Positions 23,747 to 32,359 of a DNA stretch of 64,000 nt are shown piece after piece (the stretch's first letter is position 1; each line of letters opens with the position of its first letter). The notes under the pieces are model-generated. The model was given only the letters and a program-made list of their open reading frames with translations, did no database searches and was not told the DNA's origin. The translations under genes and the position numbers were made by a program. The DNA is from Exiguobacterium sp. (GTDB lineage Bacteria; Bacillota; Bacilli; Exiguobacteriales; Exiguobacteriaceae), in assembly GCF_020832205.1 (NCBI RefSeq), contig NZ_JAFIFD010000033.1, positions 1 to 64,000 on the forward strand. The letters are read 5' to 3'.

Positions 23747-25258
23747 ATGAGGCGAGGCGTCGTGCTCGTTCTCCTGTCGCTTCTTTTGTTTCCTACAGTC
23801 GTCGGAGCGAAAGAAGCAGCAACATGGGAACAGGAACGCATGTACTTTATTATGGTCGACCGGTTCGTTGACGGGAATTCCGATAACAACGACCAAGTCG
23901 ACAAAGATGACCCGAAAGCCTTCCATGGCGGAGACATTCGAGGCGTCATTGAAAAGCTCGATTACATCGAGTCGCTCGGTTTCACGTCCATTTGGTTGAC
24001 GCCGGTATTTGAAAACATGCCGGACGGCTACCACGGCTATTGGATTAAAGATTTTTATGAAATCGACCCGCAGTTCGGGACGAAAGAAGATTTACAGGAA
24101 CTCGTGGACGAGGCACATAAACGGGACATGAAAGTCATCCTCGATTTCGTAGTCAACCACGTCGGCCCGGGTCATCCTTGGGTCGAAGAGAAGCCAGACT
24201 GGTTCCATGACGAGTTACCGATCGTTTTATGGAACGATCAAGAACAAGTCGAGACCCATTGGCTCTTTGACTTGCCGGACTTTAAAACGGAAGACCCGGA
24301 AGTGAAGGACTATTTGATCGAGGCGGCGACGTACTGGATTGAAGAGACCGGCATCGACGGCTATCGTCTCGATACGGTCCGTCACGTCGACAAGCCGTTT
24401 TGGGAAGAGTTTGTGCAAGCGGTCCGAGAAGTCGACTCTGACTTTTATTTGCTCGCAGAGGTGTTCGATCCTAACCCTCAATATGTGGCCGAATACGATG
24501 ACCTAGGCTTTAACAGCATCACGAACTTCACGTTTTATGACCGCGTCGCCAAGACGATGGCTCAAAAACAGGCGAACGTCGATGAAATCGACGTGGCCGC
24601 GAGCTACGCCCAGACGTTCTTTAACGACCCGAACCAAATGGCGACGTTCCTCGACAACCACGACGTGGAACGGTTCATGCACGTCGCCGAACGCGGCGGT
24701 GCCGAGTCGGCTGAACGCCGCTTGCGACTCGGATTGTTCGCTTTATACGCGTCGCCGGGTATGCCGATCGTCTTTCAAGGGACGGAGAACGCGCAGCCAG
24801 GCGGCGCCGATCCGGCGAACCGGGAGATGACCGATTTCCCTGGAAATGAAGACTTGCAAGGATACGTCGCGACGATGAATCGAATGCGTGCCGAATATCC
24901 TGTGTTCGCAACCGGCGAACAGCGACTTATCGCGTCCGAGGACGGGATGGCCGTATTCGAGCGCCGGGACGGCGATGACGTCGCCTTGTATGCCATCAAT
25001 ATGAACGAAGAAGACAGAGAGATTCAATTCGAGGTAAGCGAAGTCGGTGAAGACACACGCCTTCGCGGTCTCCTGTTCTCACAACTCGTCACTGAAAAAC
25101 GCGGTACGTTCACGATCAAACTTTCCGGCGAGAGCGCCAACGCCTACATCGTCGAGGAATCGGAAGTGAACATGTGGACGATTGGCTTGCTCGTCATCGC
25201 CATCCCGATCTTTTTGACGGGACTTGTGATGTGGAAGCGGCGCCGCGGCGCGAACTGA
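23747..25258 (+). CDS. Membrane-anchored extracellular alpha-amylase (GH13)
   Basis: A 503-residue GH13 enzyme. It has a signal peptide (about 1-21, VLLSLLLFPTVVGA) and a C-terminal membrane helix (about 478-496, TIGLLVIAIPIFLTGLVMW) followed by KRRRGAN. That predicts an enzyme held on the outer face of the membrane. Catalytic regions: ILDFVVNHV, GYRLDTVRHV with nucleophile D209, LAEVFDPN with acid E238, and LDNHDVE with D306. It would cut starch to maltodextrins beside the transporter. GGGGGAAG precedes the ATG, 23 bases after mdxG. Confidence 0.9.
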   Translation: MRRGVVLVLLSLLLFPTVVGAKEAATWEQERMYFIMVDRFVDGNSDNNDQVDKDDPKAFHGGDIRGVIEKLDYIESLGFTSIWLTPVFENMPDGYHGYWIKDFYEIDPQFGTKEDLQELVDEAHKRDMKVILDFVVNHVGPGHPWVEEKPDWFHDELPIVLWNDQEQVETHWLFDLPDFKTEDPEVKDYLIEAATYWIEETGIDGYRLDTVRHVDKPFWEEFVQAVREVDSDFYLLAEVFDPNPQYVAEYDDLGFNSITNFTFYDRVAKTMAQKQANVDEIDVAASYAQTFFNDPNQMATFLDNHDVERFMHVAERGGAESAERRLRLGLFALYASPGMPIVFQGTENAQPGGADPANREMTDFPGNEDLQGYVATMNRMRAEYPVFATGEQRLIASEDGMAVFERRDGDDVALYAINMNEEDREIQFEVSEVGEDTRLRGLLFSQLVTEKRGTFTIKLSGESANAYIVEESEVNMWTIGLLVIAIPIFLTGLVMWKRRRGAN

Positions 25259-25303
25259 CCGATGTCAGGGAAGTTAGAACTAACGGAAGCAAGGGGGAGC
25301 ACC

Positions 25304-26347
25304 ATGCAAATCACGATTAAAGACGTCGCGAAACACGCCAACGTCGCTCCGTCGACGGTGTCTCGCGTCATCGCGAACAGTCCACGGATCAGTCAAAAAA
25401 CGAAAGAGCGCGTGCGCAGTTCGATGGAGGAACTCGGGTATCATCCGAACATTCACGCGAGAAGTCTTGCCAACCGCTCGACGCAGTCGATTGGTCTCGT
25501 CATGCCGAGCGCGGCGACGAAAACGCTGCAAAACCCGTTCTTCCCGGAAGTGCTCCGGGGGATCAGCACGAAAGCGCATCAAAACGGGTATTCACTCTAT
25601 ATGACGACCGGCGTCACCGAAGAAGAAGTGTTGTCGGGTGTGATCGAGATGGTGCAAGGTCGTCGGGTCGACGGCGTCATCGTTCTCTATTCCCGCGAAG
25701 ACGACAAAGTCGTTCAGTATTTGCGTCAAACGAAATTCCCGTTCGTCGTGGTCGGAAAGCCGTTCGGGGATGCTTCATCGATCACGTACGTCGATACGGA
25801 CAATTACTTGGCTGGCCGGGAAGTGACGAAACATTTGTACAATCTCGGCCATCGCCGGATCGCGTTCATCGGCGGATCGGATAAACTTGCCGTCACCCAG
25901 GACCGCCGGAACGGCTACGCGACCGCGCTCATGGAAGCCGGTATCCCGGTGCGTGAAGACTATATCGCCCGCGCTGAGTTTATGACAAAAGGCGGCGCGA
26001 AGGCCGTCCGTGAGTTGCTGCACATCGAAGAGCCGCCGACTGCTGTCGTCGTCAGTGATGACATGATGGCGCTCGGCGTCATCAGTACGCTCAGCGAGAT
26101 GGGGCTGAAAATTCCTGAAGACGTCGCCGTCGTCAGCTTCAACAACGTTTACATCGCCGAACATTCGAACCCGCCGCTCACATCGGTCGAAATCAACATT
26201 TTCGGCCTCGGCTTCGAAGCGACGAACTGCTTGATCGAACAGATCGGAGACAGTGCGCCGCCGTATGGAAAACGCGTCATCGTGCCGCACTATCTCGTCG
26301 TCAGACAGTCGTGCGGACAAAAAAATGCCGGTCAGCCGGCTGAGTAA
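25304..26347 (+). CDS. malR: LacI family transcriptional regulator, probably MalR
   Basis: A 347-residue LacI/GalR regulator. The N-terminal helix-turn-helix and hinge read TIKDVAKHANVAPSTVSRVI and GYHPNIHARSLANRSTQ. The effector-binding domain follows, with VVSFNNVYIAEHSNPPLTSV near the end. ATG at 25304 has AGGGGGAG 4-5 bases upstream; an upstream frame extension is not needed. It is the last gene of the maltodextrin operon. LacI-type operators at 19892, 20010, 20053, 21485, 28893 and 28963 are its natural targets, though CcpA could bind some. Maltose or a derivative is the likely inducer. Confidence 0.88.
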   Translation: MQITIKDVAKHANVAPSTVSRVIANSPRISQKTKERVRSSMEELGYHPNIHARSLANRSTQSIGLVMPSAATKTLQNPFFPEVLRGISTKAHQNGYSLYMTTGVTEEEVLSGVIEMVQGRRVDGVIVLYSREDDKVVQYLRQTKFPFVVVGKPFGDASSITYVDTDNYLAGREVTKHLYNLGHRRIAFIGGSDKLAVTQDRRNGYATALMEAGIPVREDYIARAEFMTKGGAKAVRELLHIEEPPTAVVVSDDMMALGVISTLSEMGLKIPEDVAVVSFNNVYIAEHSNPPLTSVEINIFGLGFEATNCLIEQIGDSAPPYGKRVIVPHYLVVRQSCGQKNAGQPAE

Positions 26348-26352
26348 TTTGT

Positions 26353-26383
26353 AAACCTCTCGTCTTCGGATGAGAGGTTTTTT
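26353..26383 (+). terminator. Terminator after malR
   Basis: 12-bp stem AAACCTCTCGTC with GATGAGAGGTTT, TTCG loop, T run. Ends the maltodextrin operon. Confidence 0.92.
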
Positions 26384-26459
26384 CATGCATATAATAGAAG
26401 ACGTTGCAATCCACCGAAAGTCCTGATGTTACAAACAGGTTACAAATGTGAAAGGATAG

Positions 26460-26483
26460 GTTGAAAACAGGGTGCGAGGGAAC
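26460..26483 (+). promoter_or_regulatory. Candidate SigB promoter of the stress-protein cluster
   Basis: GTTGAA, 12-base spacer, GGGAAC: each half has 5 of 6 matches to SigB boxes GTTTAA and GGGWAW. It lies 88 bases before the first stress-protein start, and the gene family is known to belong to the general stress response. Confidence 0.45.
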
Positions 26484-26571
26484 ATTACCACTACCGGCCG
26501 GATGGCAGATCATAACGAATCAGCCCAGCCAATAACCAAAAAAATATAGAATTTGAAAGGGAGATACAATC

Positions 26572-27516
26572 ATGGATAACAAACGTTACGTAGGAACTTA
26601 CTACCAGGAGTCAGAACTCGTGTCAAAAATTGATGAGCTCCGTGCTCAAGGTCATCGTGAAGAAGACTTGTACGTCGTTGTGAAAGATAAATCGAACCTT
26701 TCGATGGTTCGCGGCGAGACGGGCGCAGAAGTAAAAGAAACGAAAGCATCGTGGCTCGATCGCTTCTTCGGAGTCGCAGACGGGGCGGACGAAGTCCGAC
26801 ATACGTTCGACAAGCTCGGGTTCTCAGAAGAAGAGACGGCACGCCACCACTCAGATATCGAAAACGGCGGTTTCGTCCTCTTGCTCGATACGGACGGCGG
26901 TGTCCTTGATAACGGACGTACGTCAGCAGGCTACGGCTCAGAAGGAAACGAGGCTGGCAACATGACGGCTCGTGACCCGCTAGGTACAGGTGTCGGAGCA
27001 GCCGGTACAGGTCTTGACGCGACGGGGTCGCATCATGATTCGACGCGTCACCACGACATGGACGAGGATATCCGTAACCGCACGGACTTGACGGACGAGC
27101 AGAAGTTGCAGTTGCATGAAGAGCGTCTGCAAGTGAACAAAGAACGCGTCCAAACTGGTGAAGTTCGCGTCGAGAAAGATGTTGTCGAACGTGAAGAGCG
27201 CGTCGACGTCGAAGTCGAACGTGACGAAGTATACGTGGAACGACGTCCGGTCGATGGAGACCGCGCCGCGACAGACCACTCGTTCGATGCGACAACGGAC
27301 CGCGATGAGATTCGTGTACCGGTGACGGAAGAACGCGTGGACGTGACGAAGAAAGATGTCGTCGCTGAAGAGATTGTCGTCGGTAAGGAAAAAGTGAAGG
27401 ATACTGAAACAGTACGTGAGACAGTCCGGAAAGAAGAAGCCCATATCGAGGGTGAGGATGACCTCCGTAAACGCGACGGCAATCACACACGCCGTGACGA
27501 CCGCGACCGCATCTAA
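26572..27516 (+). CDS. General stress protein with YflT-like and DUF2382 domains
   Basis: A 314-residue protein. Residues about 1-105 match the general stress protein 17M/YflT-type domain (SELVSKIDELRAQGHREEDL, ASWLDRFFGV). A glycine/histidine-rich linker follows, then a highly charged DUF2382 domain (about 180-300) built of imperfect repeats rich in E, R and V: LHEERLQVNKERVQTGEVRV, VDVEVERDEVYVERRPV, VPVTEERVDVTKKDV. In the YsnF family this domain is linked to general stress; molecular function is unknown. A SigB-like promoter lies upstream and a terminator downstream. Confidence 0.88.
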   Translation: MDNKRYVGTYYQESELVSKIDELRAQGHREEDLYVVVKDKSNLSMVRGETGAEVKETKASWLDRFFGVADGADEVRHTFDKLGFSEEETARHHSDIENGGFVLLLDTDGGVLDNGRTSAGYGSEGNEAGNMTARDPLGTGVGAAGTGLDATGSHHDSTRHHDMDEDIRNRTDLTDEQKLQLHEERLQVNKERVQTGEVRVEKDVVEREERVDVEVERDEVYVERRPVDGDRAATDHSFDATTDRDEIRVPVTEERVDVTKKDVVAEEIVVGKEKVKDTETVRETVRKEEAHIEGEDDLRKRDGNHTRRDDRDRI

Positions 27517-27535
27517 TTTGACCAAGTACCTGAAG

Positions 27536-27570
27536 AAGGATGGCTCTCTCTGAGGGGCCATCCTTTTTTC
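27536..27570 (+). terminator. Terminator between stress-protein genes 1 and 2
   Basis: Stem AAGGATGGC with GCCATCCTT and a short loop, then six T. Read-through may still feed genes 2 and 3, since no promoter is obvious in the 27 bases that follow. Confidence 0.8.
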
Positions 27571-27597
27571 TATCGATACGCATAGGAGGAATGAGAC

Positions 27598-28410
27598 ATG
27601 AGACAAGCGATCATTTCCGAACTGTTCGATGATGCGACAGCGTTGCTCACACGGACGGTCGACTTGAAACGAGAAGGCTATGACGAAGGTGACATGTTCG
27701 TGCTCGTCAAACGAAAAGAGACGGGGGAGGCCGTGAAACGGCAATCCAATTTATACGTTCTCGTCGCCGATGACCCGCAGGCGATCGCTTCACTCGTCAC
27801 GTCGAGTGAGCGACCGATCGAGCGATGGCTCGGCAGTATGCGCTTGACGCCTGAAAGACAAGAGACGTTCGCTCAGGCGATCGAGCAAGGGAAGTTGTTT
27901 CTCTATGTCGACGCGGAACAAGGCGAACGGCTCGAAGCGGAAAGCGCGACCAGCCGAAATCAAGTGACAGACGCCGAAGAACAAACGCTCGCCTTGCACG
28001 AGGAGCGACTCGATGTGAAGAAGCGAGCGGTCCAAACCGGTGAGCTCGTCGTGAACAAACGTGTCACCGAGACCGATCAAGAGATTGAAATCCCGATTCG
28101 GAGGGAACAGTTACACGTAGAGCGCAAGGACGGATCGCTAGAAGAGCTTGAAGACTATGATTTTGACCGTCCGGGCATCCGGACGATTGACGAAGGGGAT
28201 CATCTTCGGATTCAAGTCATCGAGGAGCGAGCGTTCATCGTCAAGCGACCTGTCGTCGTCGAAGAGATTATCGTGCATAAGCACGTGCGAGAAGACGTCG
28301 AAACGGTCACGGAGACGTTGCGCAAAGAAGAGATCGAGGTCCGGGAGGAAGGCGAAGCCCGCATCGACATCGATTCACCACTTCCAGAACGAAAGGATGA
28401 AACATCATGA
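27598..28410 (+). CDS. Second YflT/DUF2382-type stress protein
   Basis: A 270-residue paralog of the preceding gene. The N-terminal half (about 1-105) keeps the outline of the YflT-type domain but is diverged (LTRTVDLKREGYDEGDMFVL). The C-terminal DUF2382 domain (about 125-255) carries LALHEERLDVKKRAVQTGEL, IPIRREQLHVER and IQVIEERAFIVKRPVVVEEI. It lacks the long linker of the first copy. AGGAGGAATGAGACATG gives a strong start, and the stop overlaps the next gene by 4 bases. Confidence 0.87.
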   Translation: MRQAIISELFDDATALLTRTVDLKREGYDEGDMFVLVKRKETGEAVKRQSNLYVLVADDPQAIASLVTSSERPIERWLGSMRLTPERQETFAQAIEQGKLFLYVDAEQGERLEAESATSRNQVTDAEEQTLALHEERLDVKKRAVQTGELVVNKRVTETDQEIEIPIRREQLHVERKDGSLEELEDYDFDRPGIRTIDEGDHLRIQVIEERAFIVKRPVVVEEIIVHKHVREDVETVTETLRKEEIEVREEGEARIDIDSPLPERKDETS

Positions 28411-28814
28411 GCAGAAGACGATTTGTTGACACGTACCAAGACGAGGCGGCCCTCGTCTCGAAGATTGACCAGTTGAACCATGATGGCTATGACGAGAAAG
28501 ACTTGTTCGTCGTCGTGCGAGACGAAGATAACGTATCCCTCGTGAAACGAAACACCGACGCGAAAGTGGAAGAGGCGTCAGCTTCATGGCTGCAAAAGTT
28601 TGCTGGCGTCGCTGAAGGAGAGCAAGAAGTGAAACGGGCGCTCCTTGACCTCGGACTCGCTGACAATGACGTGAACAAGGCGTACGGAGACATCATGAGC
28701 GGCGGATATGCACTCATCCTCGACGAACCGGATACCGGCTTCAACGATGGGGACAACCCGGCGTTCGAAGGGCATGAAGGCAACGCGGCGTTCGGTCGCG
28801 ATCGCGACGTTTAA
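28407..28814 (+). CDS. Short YflT-type general stress protein
   Basis: A 135-residue protein made only of the N-terminal domain of the first gene in the cluster (ALVSKIDQLNHDGYDEKDL, ASWLQKFAGV, DIMSGGYALILDE) plus a short acidic tail; it resembles Bacillus general stress protein 17M. It has no DUF2382 domain. ATG overlaps the preceding stop (ATGA), so genes 2 and 3 are coupled. The three genes show one domain used in three arrangements, evidently by duplication. Confidence 0.87.
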   Translation: MSRRRFVDTYQDEAALVSKIDQLNHDGYDEKDLFVVVRDEDNVSLVKRNTDAKVEEASASWLQKFAGVAEGEQEVKRALLDLGLADNDVNKAYGDIMSGGYALILDEPDTGFNDGDNPAFEGHEGNAAFGRDRDV

Positions 28815-28821
28815 TTTGAAG

Positions 28822-28850
28822 CGGCTTCGGGGAAACTCGGAGCCGTTTTT
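28822..28850 (+). terminator. Terminator after the stress-protein cluster
   Basis: CGGCTTCGG with TCGGAGCCG (two G-T pairs), loop GGAAAC, then five T. Confidence 0.8.
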
Positions 28851-28892
28851 GTCTGCCGTAAACTGTGACGAAAAAAAGAAAGAAAAAGTTCT

Positions 28893-28930
28893 ATGCAAAC
28901 GATTGCATTCTCCGTTCAGTCGTGTAAAAT
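28893..28930 (+). promoter_or_regulatory. Promoter and operator of the maltose phosphorylase gene
   Basis: TTGCAT (28903-28908), 16-base spacer, TAAAAT (28925-28930). The -35 box is inside the palindrome ATGCAAACGATTGCAT (28893-28908), a LacI-type operator with perfect 6-base arms. Confidence 0.65.
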
Positions 28931-28962
28931 GAGAGGTGAGATTGAAATACAGCGCTTTCATA

Positions 28963-28976
28963 GACAAACGGTTGCA
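28963..28976 (+). promoter_or_regulatory. Second LacI-type operator before the maltose phosphorylase gene
   Basis: GACAAACGGTTGCA, sharing the CAAACG-TTGC core of the other sites, 55 bases before the start codon and 70 bases from the first operator centre. The spacing, near seven helical turns, would suit looping. Confidence 0.5.
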
Positions 28977-29031
28977 TAATTCCGTTGTCTATCGAGGAGT
29001 AGCCTTGTAGAGAAAAAGGAGTGGCAGACAG

Positions 29032-31329
29032 ATGAAACGATTGTTTGCAGTCGATGAATGGAAAGTAACGGAAGAAGGGCTTCACCCGAAAGAGAACCGT
29101 CTCGCCGAATCGATCACCTCGCTCGGTAACGGGCACATGGGGATGCGCGGGAACTTCGAGGAAGATTACTCGAATGACACGCACCAAGGGTTTTACGTCG
29201 CAGGCGTCTATTACCCGGACAAAACGCGTGTCGGTTGGTGGAAGAACGGCTATCCGGAATACTTCGCAAAAGTGTTGAACGCGACAAACGTCATCGGACT
29301 TCGTGTTGCCATTAACGGGACAGCGGTCGACTTGGCGAAATGGGACGTGAAAGACTTCACGCGCGAGCTCGATATGCAGCGCGGCGTCCTTACGCGGACG
29401 TTCACCTTGTTGAACGGGACGGAAGAGACGAAAGTAGAAGTCGTCCGTTTCTTCTCGATCGTCGATAAAGAAATTTTAGCGATCCGTTATAACGTCACGC
29501 CGGTCAACTACGAGGCGAAAATCGAGTTCACGCCATACTTGGACGGGGACGTCGTCAACGAGGATTCGAACTACGACGAGAAGTTCTGGTTGCCGGTAGA
29601 ACACGGTGTTGAGGAGCGTTTTGGATTTGTCACGACGAAGACGAAAAAGCTCGATTGGCACGTGACGGCTTCGATGATCGCGGACGTTGAAGGGGCGCGT
29701 TGTGAAGTGCTCGAAGCGACCGATTTGTTTGTTGCCAACAAGTTCACGGTGACGGCGCCGGCCGGTGAAACGGCAACGGCGTACAAGTACGTCTCGGTCG
29801 TCACGAACCGTGACTACGAGATCGACGGACTCCAATCGGCAGGGATGCAACGTGTCGAGACGGCGTTTGAAAAAGGATTCGAGACACTCCTCGCCGAGCA
29901 GACCGAAGCATGGCTCGCTCGTTGGGAAGATGCTGACGTCCGCATCGACGGCGACGCGGAAGCGCAGCAAGGGATCCGCTTCAACATTTTCAACATGTAC
30001 CAAACGTATACGGGTGAAGACTCACGCCTCAACATCGGACCGAAAGGGTTCACCGGTGAAAAATATGGCGGTGCGACGTATTGGGACACGGAAGCGTATT
30101 GCCTCCACTTCTATTTGGCGACAGCTAAACCGGAAGTGTCGTGGAACTTATTGAAATACCGCCACAACCAATTGCCGCAAGCGAAAGAGAACTCGGTCAA
30201 AAACGTCGGGATGGAAGGTGCCCTCTACCCGATGGTGACGATGAACGGGGAAGAGTGTCACAACGAGTGGGAAATCACGCACGAAGAGATTCACCGGAAC
30301 GGTGCGATCGCCCATGCCATCTTCAACTATACGAACTTCACCGGCGACAAGTCTTACTTAGGAAAATACGGGCTTGAAGTATTGGTCGAGATCTCGCGTT
30401 ACTGGGCGAGTCGCGTCAACTTTGTGCCGCACAAAGACGTGTATATGATCCTAGGCGTCACAGGTCCGAACGAATACGACAACAACGTCAACAACAACTG
30501 GTACACGAACTTGATCGCCGCGTGGACGCTCGAATACACGCAAGAAGTATACAACTACTTGAAAGAAGCGGAGCCGGCTCGTCTTGACGAACTCGTGGCG
30601 ACGCTTGGTCTCTCGGATGAAGAGATCGCGAAGTGGAACGACATCCAAACGAAGATGTACTATCCAAAAGACGATCTCGTTCCTGACGTGTTCATGCAAC
30701 AGGACGGCTTCATGGACAAAGAGCAGATCTTAGTGAAAGACCTTGATCCGAAACACTTGCCGCTCAACCAAAATTGGTCGTGGGACCGCATCCTGCGTTC
30801 AAACTTTATCAAGCAGGCGGACGTGCTTCAAGGTCTCTACACGTTCAGCGACCGCTTCACGCTCGAACAGAAGCAGGCGAACTTCGACTTCTACGAACCG
30901 CGCACGGTGCACGAATCGAGCCTCTCGCCTTGTGTCTACTCGATCATCGCGGCAGAAGTCGGTTATGAGGACAAGGCGGTCGAACTTTACCAACGTTCAG
31001 CCCGACTGGACCTCGACAACTACAACAACGACACAGAAGACGGGTTACACATCACGTCGATGGTCGGTTCGTGGATGTCAATCGTCCATGGCTTCGCCGG
31101 AATGCGCGCGCTCGAAAACGAGCTCACGTTCAGCCCGATGATCCCGAAAGACTGGAACGGCTACTCGTTCAACATGCTCTGGCGCGGCCATCATTTGACG
31201 ATCTCGTCGACACGTGACCATGTGACGATCAAGCAGAACGGCGGGTCGGCCGTCGACATCCGCGTCTACGGAAATGTCGTCACGGTACCGGCGAACGAAG
31301 CGGTGACTGTTGAAACGGTGAAAGCGTAA
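29032..31329 (+). CDS. malP: Maltose phosphorylase (GH65)
   Basis: A 765-residue GH65 enzyme that splits maltose with inorganic phosphate into beta-glucose 1-phosphate and glucose. The catalytic acid is E481 in VTGPNEYDNNVNNNWYTN. The family-typical pieces GNGHMGMRGNFEEDY, KYGGATYWDTEAYC and EECHNEWEITHEEIHRNG are present. Length matches Lactobacillus and Bacillus maltose phosphorylases; kojibiose or trehalose phosphorylase is less likely given the maltodextrin neighbours. A beta-phosphoglucomutase, often adjacent, is missing here. Controlled by the LacI-type operators at 28893 and 28963. Confidence 0.9.
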   Translation: MKRLFAVDEWKVTEEGLHPKENRLAESITSLGNGHMGMRGNFEEDYSNDTHQGFYVAGVYYPDKTRVGWWKNGYPEYFAKVLNATNVIGLRVAINGTAVDLAKWDVKDFTRELDMQRGVLTRTFTLLNGTEETKVEVVRFFSIVDKEILAIRYNVTPVNYEAKIEFTPYLDGDVVNEDSNYDEKFWLPVEHGVEERFGFVTTKTKKLDWHVTASMIADVEGARCEVLEATDLFVANKFTVTAPAGETATAYKYVSVVTNRDYEIDGLQSAGMQRVETAFEKGFETLLAEQTEAWLARWEDADVRIDGDAEAQQGIRFNIFNMYQTYTGEDSRLNIGPKGFTGEKYGGATYWDTEAYCLHFYLATAKPEVSWNLLKYRHNQLPQAKENSVKNVGMEGALYPMVTMNGEECHNEWEITHEEIHRNGAIAHAIFNYTNFTGDKSYLGKYGLEVLVEISRYWASRVNFVPHKDVYMILGVTGPNEYDNNVNNNWYTNLIAAWTLEYTQEVYNYLKEAEPARLDELVATLGLSDEEIAKWNDIQTKMYYPKDDLVPDVFMQQDGFMDKEQILVKDLDPKHLPLNQNWSWDRILRSNFIKQADVLQGLYTFSDRFTLEQKQANFDFYEPRTVHESSLSPCVYSIIAAEVGYEDKAVELYQRSARLDLDNYNNDTEDGLHITSMVGSWMSIVHGFAGMRALENELTFSPMIPKDWNGYSFNMLWRGHHLTISSTRDHVTIKQNGGSAVDIRVYGNVVTVPANEAVTVETVKA

Positions 31330-31346
31330 TCAAATGTGTGTTCGCA

Positions 31347-31376
31347 ACAAGTCGGCTCCGGCCGGCTTGTTTTTTA
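31347..31376 (+). terminator. Terminator after malP
   Basis: ACAAGTCGG with CCGGCTTGT, 6-base loop, then six T. Confidence 0.85.
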
Positions 31377-31475
31377 TTCGGCGGTGTTTGCAGATTGGCT
31401 TATTTTAATGATAGGCACCGCCAGAAAACTATGTTATCTTGATTCTTAGAAATTTCAGGGGGGAGAGACCATCAC

Positions 31476-32324
31476 TTGACGGAAGTCGTAAAAGAACATG
31501 CGCGTATTGGCGTCGTCTCGATTATCGGGGGACTGTTCGTCGCGTTATCCATGACATTATTTTTAATTCCAGCCGGGGTCTATTCGACCGGCTTCACGGG
31601 GCTTGCCCAAATCTTCACTCAGTTGTTTGCGGATACGCCGTTCGAACTCGGGGAAGGGCTGTGGTTCTTCATCTTGAACGCGCCGCTCCTCGTCGTCAGT
31701 TATTTCATGCTCGGGCGTAACATGATGATCCATACGTTGATCAGCGTCGCCGCGGTCACCGTGTTCATTCGCGTGCTTCCGCAATCGCAGCTCCTCTCGG
31801 ACGATCCGCTCTTGAACGCCGTGTTCGGCGGGGTATTGCTCGCCATCGGATCAGGGATCACGATTCGCTTCGGGGCCTCGACGGGCGGATTTGATATCGT
31901 CGCCCTCATTTTGGCGAAGTTCACGAACAACTCGGTCGGCGTCTACTTGTTCTTGATGAACATGATGATCGCGCTATGGGCCGGCGCATTGTTCGGATGG
32001 CAGACGGCGCTGTATACGATCGTCTTCTTGTATGTGACGTCGAAAGTCATCGATGAGATTTACACGAACACGCAGCGGCAGACGCTCTTCATCGTCACGA
32101 GCCACCCGGACGAAGTGACGAAAGAGTTGCATCAGCACGTCTTCCGCGGCATCACGCTCATGCCGGCGATCGGCACATACTCAAAAGTCGAGAAAGCGAC
32201 GCTCATGATGGTCGCCCAACGCCACGAGGTGCGTGAAATCACACGGATTTGTAAAGATGCCGACCCGGCCGTCTTTATAAACAATGTTCCAACTGAAGAT
32301 GTCGAAGGCGCGTTTCGGCGCTAA
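31476..32324 (+). CDS. YitT family membrane protein (DUF161/DUF2179)
   Basis: A 282-residue protein with about five to six membrane helices in the first 190 residues (family pieces LFLIPAGVYSTGFTGLAQI and GSGITIRFGASTGGFDIVA) and a soluble C-terminal DUF2179 domain (about 195-280, HVFRGITLMPAIGTYSKVEK). YitT proteins are common in Firmicutes; their substrate is not established. A TTG start at 31476 follows GGGGGGAG by about 10 bases. Single gene. Confidence 0.88.
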   Translation: MTEVVKEHARIGVVSIIGGLFVALSMTLFLIPAGVYSTGFTGLAQIFTQLFADTPFELGEGLWFFILNAPLLVVSYFMLGRNMMIHTLISVAAVTVFIRVLPQSQLLSDDPLLNAVFGGVLLAIGSGITIRFGASTGGFDIVALILAKFTNNSVGVYLFLMNMMIALWAGALFGWQTALYTIVFLYVTSKVIDEIYTNTQRQTLFIVTSHPDEVTKELHQHVFRGITLMPAIGTYSKVEKATLMMVAQRHEVREITRICKDADPAVFINNVPTEDVEGAFRR

Positions 32325-32327
32325 ATA

Positions 32328-32357
32328 AAACCCCCGCTGAGCGTTCAGCGGGGGTTT
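32328..32357. terminator. Bidirectional terminator between yitT-like and HAD genes
   Basis: 13-bp stem AAACCCCCGCTGA with TCAGCGGGGGTTT, GCGT loop, A- and T-rich flanks, serving both convergent genes. Confidence 0.92.
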
Positions 32358-32359
32358 GT

